Shown: piece by piece, positions 58,666 to 64,000 of the stretch
Layout: each line of letters starts with the position of its first letter
How positions within the stretch are numbered: position 1 is the first letter of the stretch
Source of the DNA: Betaproteobacteria bacterium LSUCC0117
GTDB lineage: Bacteria; Pseudomonadota; Gammaproteobacteria; Burkholderiales; Burkholderiaceae_C
Reading direction: 5' to 3'
NCBI GenBank assembly: GCA_030441535.1
Contig: JAUJFZ010000003.1
Span: forward strand, 186,001-250,000
DNA: 64,000 bases
Made by a program: the position numbers and the translations under genes
The notes under the pieces: model-generated
Seen by the model: only the letters and a program-made list of their open reading frames with translations
Databases searched by the model: none
Told to the model about the DNA's origin: nothing

Positions 58666-58920
58666 ATGCTCGGTACCATCATCGGCGATATCATCGGCTC
58701 AGCCTACGAGTTCAGTGGCTACAAAAACAAAACCTTCACGCCCTTCTTCCCCACAAAGTCACGCCCTACTAACGACACAATCTGCACTGTTGGCATCGCG
58801 CAAGCGTTGCTTGATGACGCGGCGCTGCAACCACCTAGGGGCCAACCGGATGACATCAAAGCAGTCGTCACACGTTTTGATAAACACCAAAGAAAAAAGC
58901 CCCCAACTATCTCTAGTTGA
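58666..58920 (+). pseudogene. Truncated ADP-ribosylglycohydrolase (DraG-like), N-terminal fragment
   Basis: The 84-codon frame begins MLGTIIGDIIGSAYEF, the unmistakable N-terminus of ADP-ribosylglycohydrolases, which are about 250-300 residues long. Similarity lasts for about 68 codons ('VGIAQALLDDAAL'), then the frame runs into the tRNA-side terminator and stops. The metal-binding T-D-D-T motif reads T-N-D-T, losing a catalytic-site Asp. Residues 3' of the fragment, including the C-terminal metal ligands, are absent from the window. It is therefore a decayed remnant, probably from a deletion or an integration event next to tRNA-Pro. Confidence 0.85.
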
Positions 58921-58929
58921 GGGCTTTTA
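58893..58929 (-). terminator. Bidirectional terminator after tRNA-Pro
   Basis: AAAAGCCC / GGGCTTTT arms, extended by CAACTA / TAGTTG around a TCTC loop, with A- and T-runs on the two sides. It ends the minus-strand tRNA transcript and overlaps the tail of the plus-strand ADP-ribosylglycohydrolase remnant. Confidence 0.85.
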
Positions 58930-58940
58930 TTCAGTGTAAA

Positions 58941-59017
58941 TGGTCGGCGTGGCGGGATTCGAACTCGCGACCCCTTGCACCCCATGCAAGTGCGCTACCA
59001 GGCTGCGCTACACGCCG
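58941..59017 (-). tRNA. tRNA-Pro, anticodon GGG
   Basis: 77 nt including an encoded 3' CCA. The acceptor stem is CGGCGTG / CACGCCG with discriminator A. The anticodon stem CTTGC / GCAAG encloses the loop ATGGGGT, so the anticodon is GGG (codons CCC/CCU). The D arm has AGCCTGGTA and the T loop TTCGAAT; the T stem has one A-C mismatch. Its place downstream of merR-ihfA-pheT is typical of Burkholderiales. Confidence 0.97.
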
Positions 59018-59029
59018 ACTAAGCCAAGA

Positions 59030-59035
59030 ATTATA
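59030..59035 (-). promoter_or_regulatory. -10 box of the tRNA-Pro promoter
   Basis: Reading the minus strand, a consensus TATAAT lies 12 bp upstream of the tRNA 5' end. The matching -35 is not obvious (CAAGAA at 17 bp), so only the -10 is called. Confidence 0.5.
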
Positions 59036-59083
59036 GCTTCGTAACCCTGTGTTTCTTGGGCTGGCGGTAACTTTTAGTAAATA

Positions 59084-59554
59084 TTAATCGAGCGAGAGAA
59101 TCTCGCGGATGCGCAGCAATTCGGAGCGCAGGCCTTGAATATCAGAGGCCCCGCGCATGGCGAGTGGCGTGCTGTTAAGGGCCATAGCTTTTTGGGCAAT
59201 GATGCTCATGTTTTGCCGTTTGGCGTCGGCAAATGCGGTTGATGTGTCTTCGACCGCACCACGGGTGGCGGTATCGGTGCTGGGTGTATCGTCGTCGTGT
59301 AAGCGGTTACGGGCGCCGCTGATGGTGAACCCTTGCCCGTAGAGCAGGTCACGGATGCGGCGGATCATGACGACTTCGTGGTGCTGGTAGTAGCGGCGGT
59401 TGCCGCGTCGCTTCATGGGGCGCAGTTGGGTGAATTCCTGCTCCCAGTAACGCAGTACGTGCGGCTTGACGTTGCACAACTCCCCGACCTCACCGATGGT
59501 GAAGTATCGCTTGGCGGGAATTGGCGGAAGGGGTGATGACTCGTTCGGTGGCAC
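59084..59554 (-). CDS. MerR-family transcriptional regulator next to ihfA
   Basis: The 156-residue protein has a MerR winged-helix domain at about 15-85 ('RYFTIGEVGELCNVKPHVLRYWEQEFTQLRPMKRRGNRRYYQHHEV'). The W-E-Q and N-R-R-Y pattern is that of the YcgE/MlrA-like group without metal ligands. A helical C-terminus ends 'LRSELLRIREILSLD'. The start is GTG 59554. It lies downstream of ihfA, a location conserved in many betaproteobacteria; its targets are unknown. It is distinct from the MerR at 44668. Confidence 0.88.
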   Translation of the reverse strand: MPPNESSPLPPIPAKRYFTIGEVGELCNVKPHVLRYWEQEFTQLRPMKRRGNRRYYQHHEVVMIRRIRDLLYGQGFTISGARNRLHDDDTPSTDTATRGAVEDTSTAFADAKRQNMSIIAQKAMALNSTPLAMRGASDIQGLRSELLRIREILSLD

Positions 59555-59657
59555 AGCTGTTTTATCGACAGTAAGGCGCGAAATTTTAGCGCCAAGGTAC
59601 TGACTTTACAGCAATTTTTCTTTTAGCCAAGCCCACTTTTCAAATTAAAACTTAGGG

Positions 59658-59984
59658 TTACAGCGTCAAAACACCGGCTTGAACTTGTTCTTTCAGTTTG
59701 GGACTGGCATGGAAGGTCACCACCCGGCGGGCCTCGATGGGCACGGGCTCGCCCGTGCGCGGGTTGCGTCCGGGGCGTGATGACTTGCTGCGAATTTGAA
59801 AGTTACCGAACCCGGTAATCTTGACGTCATCGCCTGAGACCAAGTGGCCCGTGATGATGTCAAACAGCGCGTCGACCATGTCTTTGGCTTCGCGCTTGTT
59901 CAAGCCGATATTGTCGTAGAGCATATCGGCCAGTGCCGCCTTGGTGAGTGCGGGTGACTCTAGTGATTCGAGACCTAATTCCAT
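59658..59984 (-). CDS. ihfA: Integration host factor subunit alpha
   Basis: IHF-alpha (108 residues) pairs with IHF-beta to bend DNA by about 160 degrees. The HU/IHF signature 'GFGNFQIRSKSSRPGRNPRTGEPVPIEARRVVTFHASPKLK' is complete, including the Pro of 'SRPGRNP' that intercalates in the minor groove. It begins 10 bp after pheT, the classic pheST-ihfA operon. Compared with E. coli IHF-alpha (99 residues) it has a short N-terminal addition. Confidence 0.97.
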   Translation of the reverse strand: MELGLESLESPALTKAALADMLYDNIGLNKREAKDMVDALFDIITGHLVSGDDVKITGFGNFQIRSKSSRPGRNPRTGEPVPIEARRVVTFHASPKLKEQVQAGVLTL

Positions 59985-59994
59985 TTTTTATTCC

Positions 59995-62418
59995 TCACGC
60001 GCGCAACTCGGCACCGAGTTGATCATGCAGGCTTTTTAAAACGCTGGCAACCACCTGCTCCGTCTGCTCGTCGGTGAGCGTGGCATCGTCACTACCCATC
60101 ACTAAGCGTATCGCCAAACTCTTACGCGTGGGCGCAGGGGCGCCATCGGCCGCTTTGGGGCGATAGATGTCAAACAAGGTAACTTGCTTGAGTAATCCGC
60201 CGGTGGGTGTCGCGGTGCTGACATGGATGATCTGGTCGTGCGTGACGCCCTCGTCAACCCAAACCGCCAAGTCGCGCTCAACGCGCTGGCGCTTGGGCAC
60301 CGGTGTGGCGTGTGGTAACTGGCGTGCCAGCAGCGCGTCGAGTGACAGCTCAAACATGACCGGGGCTTTTGGCAGGTCGTATGACTGGCGCCACTGGGGA
60401 TGCAACTCCCCCACAAATCCAACTGAAGTACCGTCAACGAAGATCTCGGCGCAACGACCAGGGTGCATGGCGGGGTGCTGTGCGGGCTTGAACGTGCCGG
60501 TGTGTGGCGCCAATAAAGCCTCGACGTCGGCTTTGACATCATAGAAGTCAGCGTCGGTGTCTTTGACCGACCACTGGGTCGGCTGGCGGGGGCCGAACGC
60601 CAAGCCAGCGATGCGCATGGGCTGATCAAACCCTGCAACGGTGGTGTCGGTGTCTGTGATGGCGGGGTTCTTTTTGAACACACGGCCGAGCTCAAATACG
60701 TTGACGCGCTGTGCGCGACGGTCAAGGTTGAACTTGAGCACTTGCACCAGGTTACCCAACAGGCTGGAGCGCATCACGTCCATGTGGCTGGCAATGGGGT
60801 TGAGCAAGCGCACGGGGTCGGGGTTACCGGCTAATTCGTTCTCCCAACGGGTTTCAACGAAACTGTAGTTGATGGTTTCGAAGTAACCCAATGCGGCTAA
60901 GCGGTGACGCAACGCATAAGCGCCACGGCGTGACTCCGAGCGCACTTGCGGTGTGATGGGTGCCAACGGGGGGGTGTGGGGCAGGTTTTCAAAGCCGACC
61001 ATGCGCACCACTTCCTCCACCAAGTCTTCTTCGATCTTGATGTCAAAGCGGTTGGGCGGTGCGGTGACCGACAGGGTGTCTGCATCGACAACGGCGACTT
61101 GCATACCCAGGCGCGTGAGGGCTTCAACGCATTGGGTTTGTGTCACGGGCATGCCGATGATTTTTGACGCCCGGCTCACGCGCAGTTGCACCGCTGGGTT
61201 GGTGGGCACGTTGACTTGGTTGTCTTCGATGGGGCCGGCTTCGCCGCCACAGATGGCCAACACCAAGTCGGTGATGCGCTCGATGTGGGTCACGACGGTG
61301 CTGGCGTCGACGCCGCGCTCGAAGCGGTGCCCTGCATCGGTTGAGAAGTTGAAGCGGCGTGAGCGACCAGCAATGGACTCGGGCCACCAGAACGCGGCTT
61401 CGATGTAGACGTTCTGGGTGTCATCGGTCACGGCGGTGGCGTCGCCACCCATGATGCCAGCGAGGGACTCGACGGCCACCTCATCGGCGATCACGCCGAC
61501 GTTCTCATCGAGGGTGACGGTGTTGCCATTCAACAGCTTGAGCGACTCCCCTGCTTTGCCCCAACGCACGGTGAGGCCACCATGGATTTTGTCAAGATCA
61601 AAAATGTGCGAGGGACGACCCAGCTCAAACATGACGTAGTTTGAAATGTCGACCAATGGCGCAACCGCACGCTGACCGCAACGCACCAAGCGGGCGACCA
61701 TCCAGTCAGGCGTGACTGCCGTGGGGTTGATACCGCGCACGATGCGACCTGCAAAGCGGCCACACAAATCAGGGGCGGCAATGGTGACAGGCAGTCGCTG
61801 GTCGTGTTGCGCCTGAATGGGGTTGATGGTGGGTTGCTTGAGCGGCGCACCGGTGATGGCGCTCAACTCTTGTGCAACGCCATAAACGCTGAGGCAATGC
61901 GCCAAGTTGGGCGTGAGCTTGAGCGTGAACAGCTGGTCATCGAGGTTGAGGTAGGCGCGGATGTCTTGACCCACGGGCGCGTCAGCGGCGAGTTCGTACA
62001 AGCCATCGGGGGCGTCGATGTCGATACCCAATTCAGTGTGCGAGCACAGCATGCCGTGACTCTCAACGCCACGCAGCTTGCCGACCTTAATTTGAAACGG
62101 TTTGCCATCGGCACCGGAGGGCAACAACGCGCCCACGGTGGCACAGGGCACGCGAATACCAGGGCGCGCATTGGGCGCACCGCACACGATGGTGAGCGGT
62201 TCGGGTTGACCAATTGACACTTGGCACACGCGCAAACGGTCGGCATCGGGGTGTTGCTCGGTGCTGAGAATTTCACCGACCACCACGCCAGAAAATGTGG
62301 GGGCTACCGGCGCCAACTCTTCGACTTCAAGGCCAGCCATGGTGAGGGCGTCAGCCAACTGCTGGGTATCAAGCGGCGGGTTACAGAACTCGCGCAACCA
62401 GGATTCAGGGAACTGCAT
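59995..62418 (-). CDS. pheT: Phenylalanyl-tRNA synthetase beta subunit
   Basis: The 807-residue beta chain of the (alpha-beta)2 enzyme has an N-terminal EMAP/tRNA-binding domain ('GEILSTEQHPDADRLRVCQVSIG'), the B3/B4 editing domain, the B5 domain ('NRFDIKIEEDLVEEVVRMVGFENLP'), a catalytic-like core and the C-terminal ferredoxin-like anticodon-binding domain ('RQRVERDLAVWVDEGVTHDQI'). Normal length. Lies 52 bp downstream of pheS. Confidence 0.98.
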   Translation of the reverse strand: MQFPESWLREFCNPPLDTQQLADALTMAGLEVEELAPVAPTFSGVVVGEILSTEQHPDADRLRVCQVSIGQPEPLTIVCGAPNARPGIRVPCATVGALLPSGADGKPFQIKVGKLRGVESHGMLCSHTELGIDIDAPDGLYELAADAPVGQDIRAYLNLDDQLFTLKLTPNLAHCLSVYGVAQELSAITGAPLKQPTINPIQAQHDQRLPVTIAAPDLCGRFAGRIVRGINPTAVTPDWMVARLVRCGQRAVAPLVDISNYVMFELGRPSHIFDLDKIHGGLTVRWGKAGESLKLLNGNTVTLDENVGVIADEVAVESLAGIMGGDATAVTDDTQNVYIEAAFWWPESIAGRSRRFNFSTDAGHRFERGVDASTVVTHIERITDLVLAICGGEAGPIEDNQVNVPTNPAVQLRVSRASKIIGMPVTQTQCVEALTRLGMQVAVVDADTLSVTAPPNRFDIKIEEDLVEEVVRMVGFENLPHTPPLAPITPQVRSESRRGAYALRHRLAALGYFETINYSFVETRWENELAGNPDPVRLLNPIASHMDVMRSSLLGNLVQVLKFNLDRRAQRVNVFELGRVFKKNPAITDTDTTVAGFDQPMRIAGLAFGPRQPTQWSVKDTDADFYDVKADVEALLAPHTGTFKPAQHPAMHPGRCAEIFVDGTSVGFVGELHPQWRQSYDLPKAPVMFELSLDALLARQLPHATPVPKRQRVERDLAVWVDEGVTHDQIIHVSTATPTGGLLKQVTLFDIYRPKAADGAPAPTRKSLAIRLVMGSDDATLTDEQTEQVVASVLKSLHDQLGAELRA

Positions 62419-62470
62419 GCTGTGATCTCAAATGCAAAAATTAATGGGGCAGGCTTGGGACGTGATTGGC

Positions 62471-63523
62471 TTATTGGAACTGGCTCAAGAAGCGCAGGTC
62501 GCCATCAAAGAACAGACGCAAGTCGTTCACGCCGTAACGCAGCATGGTGAGGCGGTCTGGGCCCATACCGAACGCGAAGCCGATGTAATGCTCGGGGTCC
62601 AGCCCCATGTTGCGCACCACGTTGGGGTGCACTTGGCCGCAGCCGGCAACTTCGAGCCAACGTCCTGCTAATGGGCCACTGGCAAATTGAATGTCGACTT
62701 CGGCACTGGGTTCAGTGAACGGGAAAAAGCTCGGGCGGAAGCGCAGTACCAAGTCGTCTGACTCGAAGTAGGTGCGACAGAATTCGGTAAAGATGACCCG
62801 CAAGTCTTTGAAGCTGACGTTACGGCCAATCCACAACCCCTCGCACTGGTGGAACATGGGCGAGTGCGTGGCGTCGCTGTCTACGCGGTAGGTGCGACCG
62901 GGGGCGATGACGCGGATCTCAGGCATGTCTTGCCCGGCATCGATCAGGGCGAGGTATTTTTTGACGTGCTGTACCGCATGGCGGATTTGCATCGGGCTGG
63001 TGTGGGTACGCAGCAGGTTGGGCGCTTCGGCAGAGCCGCCTTCGACGTAGAAGGTGTCGTGCATGGAGCGCGCGGGGTGATCGGCTGGCGTGTTGAGCGC
63101 GGTGAAGTTGAACCAGTCCGATTCAATTTCGGGGCCGTCGGCGACGTCAAAGCCCATAGAGTTAAAGATGGCTTCGATGCGCTCGATGGTTCGGCTAACG
63201 GGATGCAGACCACCGATGCCGGCTTGACGACCGGGTAAGGTGACGTCGAGGGCTTCGGCCTTCAACTGAATTTCGAGTTCGGCACGCGCCAATGCGGCAC
63301 GGCGGTTTTGTAGCGCAGCCTCGATGGCTTGCTTGGCTTGGTTGATGACGGCACCTTGTGCCTTTTTTTCCTCGACGCTGAGTTTGGCGATGCCTTTCAT
63401 CAACTCGGTCACACGACCGCTTTTGCCCAGAAATTGCGCTTTCGCGTTCTCTAGGTCAGTAACTGTTGTGGCTTGTTCAAACTGGGCGGTTGCGGTTTGA
63501 ACCAAAGCATCCAATTCATTCAT
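62471..63523 (-). CDS. pheS: Phenylalanyl-tRNA synthetase alpha subunit
   Basis: The 350-residue catalytic subunit has an N-terminal coiled coil (about 1-85) and the class II core with motif 1 ('SNMGFDVADGPEIESDWFNFTALNTPADHPAR'), motif 2 ('HSPMFHQCEGLWI') and motif 3 ('FAFGMGPDRLTMLRYGVNDLRLFF'). The 144-bp gap to rplT upstream holds a hairpin with terminator features, likely controlling read-through into pheST. Confidence 0.98.
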   Translation of the reverse strand: MNELDALVQTATAQFEQATTVTDLENAKAQFLGKSGRVTELMKGIAKLSVEEKKAQGAVINQAKQAIEAALQNRRAALARAELEIQLKAEALDVTLPGRQAGIGGLHPVSRTIERIEAIFNSMGFDVADGPEIESDWFNFTALNTPADHPARSMHDTFYVEGGSAEAPNLLRTHTSPMQIRHAVQHVKKYLALIDAGQDMPEIRVIAPGRTYRVDSDATHSPMFHQCEGLWIGRNVSFKDLRVIFTEFCRTYFESDDLVLRFRPSFFPFTEPSAEVDIQFASGPLAGRWLEVAGCGQVHPNVVRNMGLDPEHYIGFAFGMGPDRLTMLRYGVNDLRLFFDGDLRFLSQFQ

Positions 63524-63581
63524 TGGTTTCTCGACTTTGTCTGAGTAGAGCGATGGCGCTCGGGAGGTTGCGTGCGAAATG

Positions 63582-63625
63582 AAAAAGGGCTAGTGCTGTC
63601 GGCTGGTAAGCCAAGCGCTAGCCCT
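63582..63625 (-). terminator. Terminator/attenuator between rplT and pheS
   Basis: On the minus strand AGGGCTAG pairs with CTAGCCCT around an internal GGCT/AGCC hairpin, followed by five U. It is a good intrinsic terminator, but pheS begins only about 60 bp downstream with no separate strong promoter seen, so partial read-through or attenuation is probable. A second hairpin (63639-63658, GGGTCC/GGGCCC) precedes it. Confidence 0.7.
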
Positions 63626-63667
63626 CATCTTTTGCACCGGGCCCACTTGCGAGGACCCGACTGGTCA

Positions 63668-64000
63668 TCAAGCAGCCAATTTGGCTTTCACTTGATCAAC
63701 AATAACGGCAAAACCCGCTTTATCGTGCACAGCCATGTCGGCCAACACTTTACGGTCAATCTCAATAGCCGCCTTCTTCAAGCCGTTCGCAAATTGGCTG
63801 TAGGTCATACCCAATTCACGCACACCGGCGTTGATACGGGCAATCCACAACTGACGGAACACGCGCTTTTTATTGCGACGGTCACGGTATGCGTACTGAC
63901 CCGCCTTCATTACCGCCTGTTTGGCGATACGGAAGACATTACCGCGACGACCGCGGAAACCTTTTGCAAGGGCTAATACTTTTTTGTGGCGGGCGCGAGC
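63668..64000 (-). CDS. rplT: 50S ribosomal protein L20, 5' end beyond window
   Basis: The C-terminal 110 residues of L20 are visible on the minus strand, starting in 'ARARHKKVLALAKGFRGRRGN' and ending 'QVKAKLAA'; the first few residues lie past the right edge. 'AYRDRRNKKRVFRQLWIARINAGVRELGMTYSQF' is the L20 signature. L20 binds 23S rRNA early in assembly. Followed by pheS, as in the rpmI-rplT-pheST cluster. Confidence 0.97.
   Translation of the reverse strand, partial: ARARHKKVLALAKGFRGRRGNVFRIAKQAVMKAGQYAYRDRRNKKRVFRQLWIARINAGVRELGMTYSQFANGLKKAAIEIDRKVLADMAVHDKAGFAVIVDQVKAKLAA

Noticed and set aside
63618..63668. Classic phenylalanine leader peptide for pheST attenuation
   Set aside because: The short frame contains no Phe codons; a different mechanism is listed as a finding.
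1..64000. CRISPR array, insertion sequence, prophage or rRNA
   Set aside because: No regularly spaced repeats, transposase-like or phage structural proteins, or rRNA segments were seen.

Overview
The window looks like chromosomal DNA of a betaproteobacterium of the Burkholderiales, possibly a freshwater Comamonadaceae-type organism. The grounds are: an EarP/EF-P pair with Arg32 in the EF-P loop; a phasin with TGC-rich dyads at its promoter; an RpoD with a very long Lys/Ala/Pro-rich N-terminal tail; and the order rplT-pheS-pheT-ihfA-merR-tRNA-Pro(GGG). The assignment is inferred from gene content and order, without database searches. Coding density is high and no intergenic gap reaches 300 bases. 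I saw no insertion sequence, prophage or CRISPR array, and the only RNA gene is one tRNA.

Layout. 1-3.4 kb (minus): partial EamA transporter, pgsA, uvrC. 3.4-6.1 kb (plus): earP, efp, a LOG-family protein. 6.1-11.3 kb (minus): RidA protein, Na+/H+ antiporter, rmuC, nitroreductase, thioesterase, deacetylase-fold protein. 11.4-16 kb: phasin, a convergent patatin lipoprotein, a short-chain dehydrogenase, dnaG. 16-24 kb (plus): rpoD, grpE-dnaK-dnaJ, an MltB-type transglycosylase. 24-31 kb (minus): etfB-etfA-acyl-CoA dehydrogenase-nitronate monooxygenase, then MscS and a second deacetylase-fold protein. 31-37.5 kb: a second MltB, comEC, a second RidA, a fumarylacetoacetate hydrolase-fold enzyme, a MATE exporter. 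37.5-44.6 kb (plus): a complete alpha-glucoside uptake and hydrolysis locus (LacI regulator, binding protein, two permeases, GH13 glucosidase, ATPase). 44.6-47.4 kb (plus): a MerR regulator coupled to a cytosolic VIT/VWA protein. 47.3-55.8 kb (minus): alpha-2-macroglobulin lipoprotein, pbpC, an unrecognised protein and a small esterase. 55.9-58.5 kb: a divergent orphan gene and creBC. 58.5-59 kb: a decayed ADP-ribosylglycohydrolase beside tRNA-Pro. 59-64 kb (minus): merR, ihfA, pheT, pheS, rplT.

How the genes work together. Several regulatory links can be read from the DNA. Nearly identical 20-bp palindromes precede the HSD10-like dehydrogenase gene and the etfBA/acyl-CoA dehydrogenase operon 15 kb away, which suggests one fatty-acid or branched-chain acyl-CoA regulon. 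Two related dyads exactly 60 bp apart flank the phasin promoter. A perfect 14-bp palindrome overlaps the predicted promoter of the sugar operon. A 12-bp-arm inverted repeat abuts the MerR-VIT/VWA pair. An 11-bp-period direct repeat lies between the orphan gene and creB.

The best candidate for an undescribed system is the autonomous MerR + VIT/VWA pair at 44.6-47.4 kb. The four-gene alpha-2-macroglobulin/PBP1C operon with two uncharacterised tail genes comes next.
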